A stretch of DNA of 64,000 nucleotides from Metellina segmentata (GCA_947359465.1 OX375883.1:95058293-95122292); one strand, 5' to 3'; counted from the stretch's first letter, positions 21,241-32,925 are shown. The notes: generated by a model not told the origin, from the sequence alone. Numbers and translations: made by a program.

Positions 21241-22166
21241 ACTAGCGCGTCTTTTTAGTAATGGCTCTTCGTTACGCGGACGATTCTATTTAGGACCGTA
21301 GGGAGGTCGGTAGATATTAAACTCGTGATAAGTGAATCGATTCTTCAGTTTGATTCTTTCGTAACTTGTTTTGATCATTTGATCTACAGTGAGCTATGAT
21401 TATTTACTTGTCTGGTAGTCTTTTTTTGTGTGTCTTCTATGATTTTTTAAAGCAGATTGATGGAATGTATGATTGATGGAAGGGTACTTATACTTTAAAG
21501 AGCTTCTTTTCGTGAAGCAACGTTGGCCTAATGGCTAAAGTCACCCACCTTCAGATTAGCGTCGGTTAGCGGAGGATGACTTCCCGAGTTCGAACCCAGC
21601 TGGCGGAAAATTTTTTAGATCCTCCAAATTAATTTTAAAAAATTCCAATTTAATTCCTTTTCATTCAAATTTACTTTTCCTAATTTTTAATACCCTTTTC
21701 ATATTTTTCCAAGCTTCCGTTGATTTTACATAAATAATCTAAGAACCACTCCTGAACTCACTACCAGCTGATATTTTTCCGCCCCTCTGCCGTCCCCTTT
21801 GCTTTAGGATGATGGTGTCGTATCCACCGCTGGCTTAGGACCATTCTGATGTAACAAAAAGCATACATAAAACACTAACTTATATAATTATTAACTTATA
21901 TAATAAAAGGATACAATTTTCGGCTCCCACCTCTACCCACCCATAGCCATGGATCTGAAAAGAAAAGAAGAAAGCAGAAAGGAAGAGATAAATCGCCAAC
22001 AACTATAAACCTTGATGACATACGTATCTAGGTCATGTGATCCGATTAGCCGATCAAGTTGGACTTGCGTAAAGTACTATCATGGGATTGAGGCGCCTGT
22101 CCTCCCCACGGTCCTAAATAGAATCGTCCACGTAACGAAGAGCCATTACTAGAAAGACGCGCTAGT
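21241..22166. mobile_element. Mutator-like TIR element with 10-bp TSD
   Basis: Positions 21241-21306 and 22101-22166 are inverted repeats of 66 bp with about three mismatches, starting ACTAGCGCGTC. CAGTTACGCC is exactly duplicated on both sides (21231-21240, 22167-22176). Long inverted ends and a 9-11 bp duplication fit the Mutator group. The 926-bp element carries no transposase. Its core contains a tRNA-like sequence (21520-21607). Confidence 0.8.
21520..21607 (+). other. tRNA-like sequence inside the TIR element
   Basis: A-box-like TGGCCTAATGGCTAAAG and B-box-like GAGTTCGAACCC are spaced as in a long-variable-arm tRNA. A T6 run (possible Pol III terminator) follows at 21611. Acceptor and T stems do not pair well, so it is not a working tRNA gene. 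Confidence 0.45.
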
Positions 22167-22319
22167 CAGTTACGCCTGAGATACTGTAGTGAGACGTTGT
22201 GTGTCGGTCAGATACAGAGAAGCACATTCCCACGTGGAGTCCGAGTTCTTGTTTGTATACAAGTTAGCAGTGTGTACTTTTTATTTATACAAGTAAATGA
22301 ACTGAAACCTTTTTCAGTA

Positions 22320-23560
22320 CTTTGCCATTCAAAGTCAAAGGATAAACATCAGTACATTTGTCAGGCAAGCCTATTTTGCCTATATTAAACTGGAAATTGG
22401 TGATCAAGGTAAATCATGGGTCCCTCACAAAGTGTGCAAGCAGTGTGTCGAGGACGAAGGGAACACGTGATAAATTTCGATATGGTATATCTATGATTTG
22501 GCGAGAGCCCAGAGATCACTCAATTGATTGTTACTGTTGTGTGAAAACGTCAGGATATTACAAGAAAAACAAATAAAAAATAGAGTATAATAGTTTACCA
22601 TCAGGCTATACGCCCAGTACCTCATTCAACTGAAATCCAAGTGTAAATACAGGAATATGAGTCAAGTGAAGATCGAAGCGACCCCAGCGGCGAAGATTTT
22701 GAGATTGATCTTCATTCCAATCGTAAGGGATTAAAGCAGCATGCGTTGAATGTTTTGAATCGAGATTTGGGGCTATGCAAAAAATCTTGAGAGCTGTTAG
22801 CATCAAGACTGCACGAGAAACACTTGCTTGAAAAAAGGGCTAGGGTATCCTACTTTCGATCAGGAAAAAGTGCGTTTCTGTAATACTTTCGAAGTGATGA
22901 TGGATTTGTGTAATGCCATAACGTACATGGTTTAATAGAATAGTTGGGAATTTCAGCCTATAACGCAACTGAATGGCGATTGTTCATCGATAGCTCAAAG
23001 CAGATCTTGAAGTGTGTCCTCCTCCACAGTGGAAATTTATTTGTTTCAGACCAACAGGCCATTCAGTTTGTTTGAGTGAAGAATATGATATAAAATAATC
23101 ATTGATTTTGTTGCACTATCACATGCACCAATGGATCATCTGTGTTGACCTTAAGACGGTCTGCTTCCTCCTTGGCCATCAACACAGGTATACCAAGTAT
23201 CCCTGTTTTTAGTGTATGTGGGATAGCAGAGCTCGTGAGAAATATTGGATATAGACGAATTAGCCGCCAAGATCTAACCTGAAACTTGGTTGATCCAAAC
23301 ATTCTACATCAACCACTTGTCGACAGAAAGAACATCCTATTTCCACCTCTGCGTATAAAACTGGGCCTCAAGAAGCAATTTGTTAAAGCTTTGTCAATTG
23401 AAGGAGACTGTTTCAAGTAACTCATTTCGGCATTTCCTAGCCTGTAATTTGAAAAAATAGAGGCCGGTGTGTTTGATTGTCCAAAGCTTGTTTTCCGTTT
23501 GGTATACATACATATTAAGGACATTTTGTATGACTTTTGAGACTAAAAGAGGGTATCCTA
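22320..23560 (+). pseudogene. Decayed copy of an unnamed multi-copy invertebrate gene family
   Basis: With many stops and frameshifts, fragments recur that I remember from large uncharacterised proteins repeated in arthropod and cnidarian genomes: SWVPHKVC...CVE (~22400), PMIWREPRDHSIDCY-like (~22490), EWRLFIDSSK-like (~22970), a cysteine/aspartate block (~23120-23200) and a C-terminal KLVDPNILHQPLVDRKNILF-like region (~23300). The order is collinear on the plus strand. I do not know the protein's function; its repetitiveness suggests it travels with a transposon. The copy is dead. Confidence 0.5.
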
Positions 23561-24320
23561 TAGCTTAAAAAGTTGATGTGATAGAATAAAACTGCGGTTA
23601 TTTTTGGATCCAGAGGCCAAAGGTTAGTCAAAAACAAGTCACATATCTAAGACAACGAAATTGCTGTTCCCCATTGTAATAGTTGAGAGAACAATAACGG
23701 AATACAATGGAACCATTATGGAATCTAACAACAATATAATTCTTTTGAACTGTAAAAGAGTAGAATCTATTGTTAGACATATTATCAATCGAACAAGAAT
23801 GGGAGAAACCGACAACAATGGATTATTTTTTAATCTTTATAAATCAAGAATATCTTTGAACTGATTTTATAAAAGAGAGATTATTTTCTCTAGTGCTGAA
23901 ACAGTCATTAAAATTAATAATACCCAGACGTATGTTTGCTTTGTTCATTGTTCTCGGTTCTGGTTTCATTCGATGGCTGCGCCAAACGGGCGCAAGAAAA
24001 GTGTACGAGGTACTTTTTGACAATCAAGTTTCAAATAGATGTACTGAATTCGATCTTTACAACATTCAAGGGGTGACCACTTCCGTTTACCATTGGCTGC
24101 TTGCGCCTGAAAGCAACTAAGGGGGAAATTGTTACTCCCAACTCGTTCCATTAATTCTCACTTAAATTCAACAATATTTCATTCATCTTTTTAATACCTT
24201 CCAGTTTACATTTTTTCTTCTTTTCTTGAAATTACAAATTTTTTGTACAGATTCATCAATACATAACCAGAAATGTAAAAACACTCTAATTTTTCTCAAA
24301 TAAAAATACAAAAATTAAGA

Positions 24321-24415
24321 GGCGCCACACACTAGAACGTGGTGTTCCCAGGTGGTCACCCTTCCAAGTACTAACCATGCCCGCATGTGCTTAACTTCGG
24401 TGATCGAAGGATCGG
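24321..24415 (-). pseudogene. 5S rRNA pseudogene A (5'-truncated)
   Basis: The minus strand matches the 3' ~95 nt of eukaryotic 5S rRNA: GATCACCGAAGTTAAGCA, then TACTTGGAAGGGTGACC and CTGGGAACACCACGT. The first ~30 nt are missing and the spacer starts at once, so a deletion removed the 5' end. Confidence 0.85.
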
Positions 24416-25437
24416 AGCCAAAGGAAAGAATGCAATCTAAACAGTCAATTCCATAACAGTTGAGTGAACAATAAGAGAATACAATAGATCGATTCTAGTG
24501 TCTAGCAACAATGGAATTCTTTTTAATTGCAAAAGTGTGAAATCTATTCTTAGGTGCAGTATCAATCGAACAAGAAAAGGGAGCAACCGAAAACAATGCA
24601 ATGTTTTTTTATTATTCATCAATCAACAATATCTTTGAACGGATTTTTTTAAAAGAGGGATTGTTTTCTCCAAGGACACAGTAAAGTCCGTACCAAACAA
24701 CCTTAAGACATTGACAGCTGGTAACTTTTGTAAAACCTTTAGGAGGGTTGTCGCAAAGAAACCAACGGTAGTTTTGAAGAATGGTGCGGAATGGACAGAA
24801 TAGGGGAGGCCTTGCGTAGGCGTTTTGCTCATACACAAAAGATCTTCTAGTAAACTAATAATGATCTTCTATAAACTTTAATCAATAATTCCTTCAAAAT
24901 ATTGCAAAATGGACATGGCGTAATTATCCAAGCACATTTGAAGTATGTACGAAAGGAGATTTTTACTACACAGTGCTGAAACAGTTATCTCAATTAACTA
25001 TAGCCGACTCATGTCAGTTTTGTTCATTGTTCTCTATTCTGGTTGCATTTGACGGCTGCGCCAGTCCGGGCGCCCGTAATCTTTATGAGGAACTTTTTTA
25101 CAATCAAATCTCAAATATATGTTTTAAAATCGCTCTTTACACCATTCAGGGGTTGGCCACTTCCGTTTACCAATGGCGGATGATTGTACAAGGGGGAAAT
25201 TCTATTTTACTGGCTGCCTGCGCTTGAATAACAAAGGGGGAACTTTTTACTACCACCTCGTTCCATTCCTGTGTGCTTACTTCAATTCAAAAACATTACA
25301 TTCATCTTTTTATTGAATTCCCATTTGAATATTTTTCTTTAAATTATATAATTTTTTGTAGAGATAAATCTATGCATTATCCGAAATGTGGAAAAAAAAC
25401 ACTTATTTCTTCCAAATAAAAATACAATAATTAAGAG

Positions 25438-25557
25438 ACGCCAACAGCGCGTGGTGTTCCCAGGTGGTCACCCTTCCAAGTAGTGACCACAACCGAATGT
25501 GCTTAACTTCGGTGATCGAAGGAGCACCGGTGTGTTCATTATGGTTTGGCAGTTGTC
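25438..25557 (-). rRNA. 5S rRNA-like gene B, full length, probably not functional
   Basis: All ~120 nt are present on the minus strand. The internal control region is recognisable: GAAGTTAAGCA (A-box area) and CTTGGAAGGGTGACCACC (C-box area). The 5' part (CAACTGCCAAACCATAATGAAC) and the central region (ACATTCGGTTGTGGTCA) differ from the conserved core at several positions that pair in helices, so this is likely a relic. A T5 run follows the 3' end at ~25425, as for Pol III termination. Confidence 0.7.
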
Positions 25558-26583
25558 AGACTATTGACAGGAAATACCAAGAAAGAAGCGAGGAATATTT
25601 GAAAGCAATAAGGTTAGTTTAAAAAATAGTTAAAAGTAGATTTCTATGCAAGATAAACATTTCGATAAGTTAGATATTCAAACAAAATAAAACGAGATTT
25701 TAAATTTTTATCAAAAACTTTACCCAACAACTACGTGCAAATTACAACAAAGTGTCAATTATAATTCCGTGTTCGATTCCTAGTCGTGGTGGTGATACAA
25801 GTTGTAAATAAGAACGACTAAAGAAATACATACCTTGATATGTTGTTCTATAACAATTAAAATATCGTTGATTCCTGGAGATGATGTCTAAAAGAAAGAA
25901 TGTAATCTAAACATTCAATACCATAATAGTTGAGTGAAAAATAGCGAAATACAATGGAACCATAATGGAGTCTACCAACAATAGAATTCTTTTGAATTGT
26001 AAAATAAGAGGATTTTATCTATTGTTATAGCATCAATCGAACCAGAATGGGACAAACCAACAACCACGGAATATTTTTTATTCTTGATCAATCAATATTA
26101 TATTTGAACTGATTTTTTAAAAGAAGGATTGTTTTCTCCATAGTACACAGTGCTGAAACATTCATTCCAACTCACAATACCCCGACGTATGTTACCTTTG
26201 AGCATCGTTCGATATTCTGGTTGCATTCGATGGCTGCGGCAAACAGAAGCCCAATAACATTATGAGGAAATTTTTGACAAACATGTTTCATATAGATGTA
26301 TTGAAATTGCTCTTTTCAACATTTAGAGGGGAGTCACCTGTTTACAATTGGCGGATACTTGTGCTAGGGCAAAATCCCATTTTGCTGGCTGCCTATCTTG
26401 AATATCAGGGGCGGGGGGGGGGACTTTTTACTACCAACTAGTTACATTCATGATCACTTCAATTCAACAACTTTCCATTAATATTTTTATTTACATCGCT
26501 TTACATTTTTTCCTTCTAATTATGTATTTTGTGCAGAGATGTATCTGTGCATAACTAGAAATATGGCCAAACACCCTTTTTTA

Positions 26584-28138
26584 TCTATATAAATAAGAAT
26601 GGAGTGTTTGTTTGTGCATTCAATATTTTCGACCCATTTCAAGTTTTCTATCCGTTTTGGACCCTTCTGATGCCGAATCCGCCCTTTTCGCGTTTGGTGT
26701 GTGTGTCTGTCTGTCTGTCTGTCCATCTGTTTGTCTGTTTGTATGTATGTGCCTTATACACGTCCACACGGTTTAGTATATTTTCATGGAAATTTGCATA
26801 CAGTGAGTGCTTATCTTCATTTAGTGTGTGGAATTGGTTGCAAAAGTCTGTCTGTCCGTCTTTCTGTTCTATGTTCGATTTTGTGTTTGTGTGTTTGTGT
26901 AGGCATCACATGAATTTTATTCCAGATATTGATTACAATGTGTTTTATTTTATACATTATCTATTAGTTTAGTGAATGCAATATTAAACATTTCTTTATT
27001 GTTATATTTAGAAGAGTTTCATGCTAAAACAAATGAGTAAGTATACTTAAATCAGCCACAATTTGGTAGTTTTCGAAAAATTGGAATGTATTTCGAGTAT
27101 TACGATTACTTTGATTTGTTTTACCAGTACTGCTAAGAAAACAATTATTTTTCACAAAAAAAAATTATGGTGAAATTTTACTTCTGATACTTTATTTATT
27201 TCGAGTCTTATTTTTGTTCTTTGCGCAATCTAAACGATTTCCAAACATTTGGGACAGACGATATTTTTCAACGAAGGAGAATAAAACGGAAACTCGTGTT
27301 TCTTTCGCTCTGAATTAATTTCGCATTTCTAAATTTTATACACTTTTTAGTTGTAAGTTGTGGCAACTGCAAGATCAAGAGATAAAAAGGAATCACAAAT
27401 TAATATCTTTAGAACAACTTTTACCCGACATCTTTAATTTTGTTTCATTTCTAAGTTTTCTTTTCAAATATTTATTATTTTAATCAATTGTGTTTCTTTT
27501 TCATCACACGCAACACCACCACAAAGTATTCGACTAAAAGTAGCAGGTAAGTCAGAATAAAGCAAATTGTAAGTGTAAATATGCCATTATTGAAAGAATA
27601 ATGCCGTTATTGAAAGTATAATAATGTTTAAAAAATCTGAACTAGAACTTTTCAAACATTAAAATATTCTTTGTTATAAAAACAGGAGAAAATTGCGAAA
27701 TTCCACAATGCCATGTTGTCGCATGCCAGATACAAGAGTGCCACAAGTAAAAAAAAATATTGTTTTGTTGACTATGAGTGCGAGAGTACTTGCCGTAAAT
27801 CGTAGTATTTATTAATTGAGTTGAACATGAAAAGAACTTAAGAAATGGAATTCCAAATCTCCCTCAAAATTGTCTTTTGTAGTAGAAACCTTAGTGTCAG
27901 CTTTCGTTATTTTGTAGCATTGTCATACAGCAAGGGTGCGATGTATGTGAAATGTATTAGATGAATAGATATAGATGTGTAGGATTTGTGTCCAAAGTAA
28001 GTTGTAGAAATTTTAAAGATGGCGAAAGGTTTTAAAATATTATTTCATTCTACGAAAAACGTAAGTCATTATATATTTTCATCATCTATTCAATCTAGAG
28101 TAAGCCAATTCAAACCGAGTTAGGTCTGGTATTTTGCT
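26584..28138 (+). mobile_element. 1555-bp non-autonomous Helitron in the 5S array
   Basis: It begins TCTATATAAATAAGAATGG after A26583 and ends GGTCTGGTATTTTGCTAG before T28139. The flanking sequence is the 5S spacer, which is continuous across the site when compared with the unit around 25400. A (TGTC)n microsatellite lies at ~26705. The 122-residue frame at 26604-26972 is low-complexity translation of this, not a protein gene. Confidence 0.75.
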
Positions 28139-28167
28139 AGTTCTAAATAAAAATCAAAAATTGAGAA

Positions 28168-28286
28168 GCGCTAACAGCACGTGGCGTTACCATGTTCTAA
28201 CTCTTCCAAGTACTGACACACCCGAAAGTGCTTAACTTTATTATTCGAACGAAAACCGTTGTGTTCACCATAGTATGGCCGTTAGG
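28168..28286 (-). pseudogene. 5S rRNA pseudogene C
   Basis: Full-length but strongly diverged on the minus strand. The C-box area is disrupted (AGTTAGAACATGG instead of a GGGTGACC-type block). The CTTAACTT core and the 5' GGCCATACTATGGTGAACAC-like start are recognisable. Confidence 0.8.
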
Positions 28287-28867
28287 AGAGATTTTATAGG
28301 GAATACTAAAAAAGGAGCGAGGAAGTTTTGAAATTAAGAGGTTTGCTTCGAAAATCGTTATAAGTAGACTTTTAATAGAAGAGGAGCATTTAGAAAAGTT
28401 AGATATTCAAACAAAAATTCGAAATCTTAAAATTTTAACAAAAACTTTAACTACAACTACGTGTAAATTCCTGCTTATAGTTCGTTTCCTGGTTGTAGAC
28501 GGGATAAATGTTGAAAATCGGAACGACAAAATAAAAACTTACATTGATTTGTTGTTCTACAATAATTAAAATATCATTGATTCCTGGAGACAATGCTTAA
28601 AAGAAAGAATGTAATCTAAACAGTCAATTCGATTATAGCTAATTAAACAATAACGGAATACAAAGAAACGTTTATGCAGTCTACCAACAAAGGAATTTAT
28701 TTTAATTGTAAAAAAGTGAAATCTACTGTTAGTTATAGTATCAATCGAACAAGAATATGAGGAACCTACCACAATGGAATCTTTTTTTTTCTTCATCACT
28801 CAACAATATCTTTGAACTGATTTTACAAAAGTTTGTTTTCTTCGAAGAACACAGTGCTGGGTGTTTT

Positions 28868-28960
28868 AAAACTTCCAAGTACTGACCACGCCCGAATTTT
28901 CCTAACTTCGGTGATCGAACTAGAACCGTTGTGTTAACCATGGTGTGGCCGTTGGCAGAC
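28868..28960 (-). pseudogene. 5S rRNA pseudogene D (3'-truncated)
   Basis: The 5' ~90 nt are kept on the minus strand (GGCCACACCATGG ... GATCACCGAAGTTAGGAAA ... GTACTTGGAAG). The gene breaks off after the C-box start at 28868 and joins spacer sequence, so the 3' end is deleted. Confidence 0.8.
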
Positions 28961-29520
28961 GTTCTTCAGCAAGTAACACAAAAGAAGCGAGGAAGATTTG
29001 AAAGCAGTACTGTTTGATTCAAAAATCGTGAGAAGTAAGAGACTTCTAATTGAAGAGAAGCAATTAGAAAAATCAAATTCTTCAACAAAAAAACCGAAAT
29101 TTTAAAATATTTTCAAAACTTTTACATACAACTACGTGTAATATCCTGCTCCGTGTTCAATTCCTGGTCGTGGAGGGGATCAAAGTTGTATATCGGAACG
29201 TCAAAATAAAAACTTACATTGATTTGTTGTTCTACAACAGTTGAAATATCGTTAAGCAATGGAGACAATGCCTAGAACAAAGAATGAAATCTAAATAGTC
29301 AATTCCTCAACAGTTGAGTGAACAATAGCGGCAATCAGTGCAACCATTCAAGTGTCTACCAACAATGGAATTTTAAATTCCAAAACAGTGAAATCTATTG
29401 TTTGGTATAATATTAATCGACCGACAACAATATCGAATCTTTTTTTATTCTTCATCAATAACAAAACTTTTGAACTTATTTTGCAAAGGAGGGATTGTTT
29501 GTTTTCCATTGAATATAGTG

Positions 29521-30051
29521 CTTAAATAAATACCAGAATATTTTAAGTTTTTTACTCAATGTCTTGAAATAAATTTAAATAATGAAATAGAACGAAAATG
29601 GGAAAAAAAACATTCAATTATTTTGACATGAGGTTTTAATGTCATATATTAATTTGTAATGTCTTACGTATATATTTAAATATTTGTAAAATCATGTATT
29701 GACATTTTAGCTGCTTTAGTAATGTCTTTAAAACGTACAAATATCGGAATAACTATTAAAACATCAGGAAATTGTTCAAAATTGTGAGAATTTTGCACAT
29801 GCCTCGCGTTTATTTCACCTACGTAGTGACGATGCTGCACCTGCAATCTCCTTGAAAAGTAAATACACTTTAACACGAGACGTCAATATATGTATACGTC
29901 AATATATATACATATTCCAATACTCTTGAATATAGTCGTAATAATAGTCTTGAATAGTCTGGTAGGAAAAAAAATTAAGTTATTCAAAAGTAGTATTGGA
30001 GGCAATCAAGTATAGTGTTCTTTTTCGGCTCTCTATAAAAAATTGTAGTCT
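29521..30051. other. No gene recognised
   Basis: Very AT-rich; contains a small run of TATACGTCAATATA-like repeats near 29885. Confidence 0.5.
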
Positions 30052-30279
30052 TGTAGTATTCTCAGAGAATCAGTCCTTGAAGCTGGCGAACAAGCAACAA
30101 ACACTCCTTGACATCTACAAACACTTTATTTAACTATTTACATCGTGTACATAACACACACTGTTACATGTTTTCAGAAACATCTGAAATATCCGACCTC
30201 TCTCGGATCCCAGGCCATGTCATGTTGGCTGTGCTGACCTGTATTGAGAAAGTGTGACATTTATTACATCATTGCTACA
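30052..30279 (-). mobile_element. Possible solo LTR
   Basis: The 228-bp block has TGTAG...CTACA ends and, on the minus strand, AATAAAGTGTTTGTAG as a polyadenylation-like region ~70 bp from its end. No target duplication is evident, so the call rests on ends and composition only. Confidence 0.35.
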
Positions 30280-30299
30280 CTCTCAGTTTTACCTTTAAT

Positions 30300-30480
30300 C
30301 GAGAATGTTTTCAAGAGTAGAATGTTAGGTACTGGCAATGCTTTCTCCAAACTTTCACACTACCCCAACCTGAGAACATTTTAGGACACGACAGATTTAA
30401 ATTTCACCAGCCCCCATTTTACACGACGGTTTTAGGTTCGACCAAGTTTAGATTCTGGCAGGGAAATTCTTCAGCCTCAT
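30300..30480 (-). repeat. Diverged SINE-like fragment
   Basis: TCTCCAAACTTTCACACTACC, ACGACAGATTTAAATTTCACCAGCC and GGTTCGACC match the head-side half of the family on the minus strand. Confidence 0.5.
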
Positions 30481-30913
30481 TGACAATACTGACGTTGTTG
30501 TATCAGGCGGCAAAACTCGGAGAACAAATACTCTACAACCATTGTAGTACGAACGCCATCACGCACTCTAGCAGCTGTCGGATGCACTGTAGTCTTCACG
30601 GCTCCAGATACTATTACTAATCTTCCAGACTCTTATTGACTCACTACCAAGCCGTCTATCTCCTTTTCATGCTGCAGACGGAGGTTATTCTGGATATTAG
30701 CTGATCTTCATAACAATGTGACGCCTGGGTATGATAAAGTGAAGGGGTCAGCTATGATTCAAAAGTAAATGCTTTTAAAACTTCATCTTGTCCATGCTTA
30801 CCCTAGCATATCCACTGAATGTCCCTGTTATTTACAAGTTCTTCTACGGAGATTTGAAAAATTTCCCTTTACGAGAACCCTTTCAGACCAACCAGAGAAC
30901 TCAAAGGAGAAAT

Positions 30914-31355
30914 TACAATAGGTTTCATAAATGCTGATAAAAAGAAAACAATTACGAATAGCTGAAATAAAAATAAATGTTTTGTATCATGATTTCTAAG
31001 ATAATGATGAAAGAATAGACGATGCGATGGATATCTACCAGCATCGCAGACTGAATGATCTGAGCCCTCCTGAAACATAGTAGTAAATGTTTCCTTATGA
31101 GTTGGGATAAGTTAAACCGCATCACTAGCAAGGATGTCCACCAGTAAGGTATCCCATGTAGACACCTGCAGTTTCACACGATGTAGAGGAAGTAACAATG
31201 AGGAACGATATTTATTGATAATACAATAGGTATACAATACAATAGGTTTCATAAATGCTGATAAAAAGAAAACAATTACGAATAGCTGAAATAAAAATAA
31301 ATGTTTTGTATCATGATTTCTAAGATAATGATGAAAGAATAGACGATGCGATGGA
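30914..31355 (-). repeat. 324-bp satellite, 1.4 inverted units
   Basis: This is the reverse complement of the satellite at 50267-56261. GATGCGATGGA recurs exactly 324 bp apart (31021, 31345). The right edge stops at the same phase where the main array's right edge (62696) begins the next base, and piggyBac sequence follows at once. The left edge stops within 16 bp of the phase at which the main array starts at 50267. Confidence 0.95.
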
Positions 31356-31359
31356 CATG

Positions 31360-31760
31360 CATTGACAATGCAATGGATATTACGGACATCATTCTTGTAT
31401 GATGCTTATTCGCGGAAACCCCACCAAATTTGGGTACAAAATTTGGATGATATGCTCATCTAATGGGTATCTATATGGGATGGAAATTCACTCAGGGAAA
31501 CAGGATGGTGCCAAAGCAAAGGCTCCATTAGGATCAAGGATCGTCTCAGCAAGACCAGACCACGATGTCATCTAACCAGTTCATCTTAGAAAAACGGACG
31601 AACACTATCTCATCGCTTGCACCCAAGGACGTTGCGCATTGTGCAAGAAGAATGTTAGAAAGCAGAGTGCCTTGCATGCAAAAAGCAGATGTATTCAGCT
31701 TGCTTCCCCCGTACCACTAGCAATAAGAGAAATATGTACTTTTTTCCGGAGAGAAATGTA
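31360..31760 (+). pseudogene. piggyBac transposase, C-terminal half
   Basis: Directly after the satellite the frame reads YYGHHSC, then LIRGNPTKFGYKIW, the block that follows the first catalytic Asp region in piggyBac transposases. Stops and frameshifts follow. Near 31630 there is RCALCKKNVRKQ, the start of the cysteine-rich C-terminal zinc domain. The N-terminal half is missing here; a matching N-terminal half that stops at this same residue lies at 62704-63540 on the other strand. The boundary sequence at 31360-31377 is repeated imperfectly there. Confidence 0.8.
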
Positions 31761-32019
31761 TAAAAGTATGCAATATAAACCAGAATTAGTTCTCCTTTTG
31801 AGTCTATTGCAAATAAATTAACTTTCGGGAAAAATGCTCCTATTTACTTCATCCCAAACGCCAATGTTCCCAAATGGGAACATCCTCAAAATCACACTTA
31901 GGATTTTTTTTCCGCCATAAAAGGTCTGGAACATTTATACTAGCAGTAAAGTAAGCCACTTGAGCGAATAAATAAAATAAAATATTTGAAAAATGAATTG
32001 CGGCGTTTAAAAGATTTAG
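31761..32019. other. No gene; possible piggyBac 3' flank
   Basis: AT-rich; a short inverted TTCCCAAATGGGAA occurs at ~31867. No clear TTAA-anchored terminal repeat was found. Confidence 0.35.
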
Positions 32020-32245
32020 TTTACGCTAAATTCCGTAAATGACAGGGTTGGCAAAAACAGATGTCCACCGCATCGTTACTGACGAATTGCAAATGGGTAA
32101 AATTTGTGTGAAATTAGTGCCTAAAGTGTTGCATCCCGAAAATAAAGAAATTCACGTGACGATTTCGCAAGAAATGTTGGATCGTGTATCCATTGATGAA
32201 AACTTCCTTACAAGAGTGATAACCAGTGACGAAAGTTGGAGGTAA
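32020..32245 (+). pseudogene. mariner transposase fragment
   Basis: About 68 residues match the middle of mariner transposases: a block like QMGKICVKLVPKVL, then LDRVSIDENFLTRVITSDESW, containing the first catalytic Asp (usually G-D-E-T-W). The frame stops right after SDESWR; both termini of the gene are missing. It lies 100 bp left of the Polinton. Confidence 0.85.
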
Positions 32246-32348
32246 TTTTATCATAACTTTAACTTTTTAATTTTATCATACTTTTTTTTTTATCAAACTT
32301 CGTACAAATTGATATTGAACCTACAAAATTCTAAGAAAACTACAAACT

Positions 32349-32354
32349 TAGGGT
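32349..32354. other. Polinton target-site duplication, left
   Basis: TAGGGT directly before the element, identical to 46080-46085. Six base pairs is the Polinton integration footprint. Confidence 0.95.
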
Positions 32355-32533
32355 AGTAGAGATAATATAGGGGTTCTGGAACAAGAGGATTGAGGATTGA
32401 GGATTTTAGGCGCAGGATTGTAGATGAGATAAGCATTTAATGGGAGATGATCGTCGTTTGATAAGGTATTCGGGAAATCACTGATAAGGTTTGTGTGGTG
32501 TACTGATAAGCTGTTGAAAGAGGGGAGATAACG
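32355..32533 (+). repeat. Polinton left terminal inverted repeat
   Basis: 179 bp, matching 45900-46079 inverted with only a handful of differences (for example GCGCAGGA versus GCACATTA near base 60 and one extra T on the right). It contains a tandem GAGGATT pair. Identity falls away after GAGATAACG. Confidence 0.95.
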
Positions 32534-32823
32534 GTTGATGGAAGGATATCAGAGGGTCGTGAGGGAAGGGGAGATAAGGAGATGTGTTTTTATTCAATAA
32601 TTGTTTTATTTTTAGAAAAATTAATTAAAACGCTTAGACTCAAAGAAATTTACTTGTTTTTTACATGTTGTTTATAAACGTTGTATAAAAGGTATAAAGT
32701 GAATCATACATGTGGTTTTATAAAGTCTCAAACTTTTAGGACATGATCAAGAGCCTTTCTATTTAGATATATACAATCTTAATTAAGCAGCAGGTTGAGC
32801 CTATATGCTTACTTACTGATAGT

Positions 32824-32846
32824 GTTCCAGACTGAAGTCTCTAGAA
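32824..32846 (+). promoter_or_regulatory. Heat-shock-element-like motif upstream of POLB
   Basis: TTCCAGA (32825-32831) is followed by GAAGTCTCTAGAA (32834-32846), which fits GAAnnTTCnnGAA with one mismatch in the middle. It lies ~80 bp before the TATA box of the polymerase gene. Binding is inferred only. Confidence 0.4.
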
Positions 32847-32925
32847 CTTGACGATACTTTTTAGACAGAGATAGTGTAAGGGGTTGTTATCTTATAAACT
32901 GAGGGGGTGAATTCACATTAAACCC

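Larger units (their letters stand above)
23580..29520 (-). repeat. Decayed tandem 5S rDNA array
   Basis: Units of about 1.1-1.2 kb repeat in the same orientation, each with one 5S-like gene on the minus strand and a shared spacer. Spacer landmarks recur: GTGCTGAAACA ... CGATGGCTGCGCC at ~23895, 24973 and 26152; CAATTCCATAACAGTTGAGTGAA-like words at ~23670, 24445, 25915, 28620 and 29300; TTCGATTCCTAGTCGTGG-like words at ~25775, 28485 and 29160. Units differ by many substitutions and deletions, so the array is old and probably silent. A Helitron splits one unit. Confidence 0.8.

Noticed and set aside
26604..26972. 122-residue frame rich in Cys, Val and Ser
   Set aside because: Translation of a TGTC microsatellite inside a Helitron.
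24321..28960. 5S-derived SINE3 elements
   Set aside because: Shared 1.1-kb spacers in tandem and a common orientation fit an rDNA array better than separate SINE insertions.
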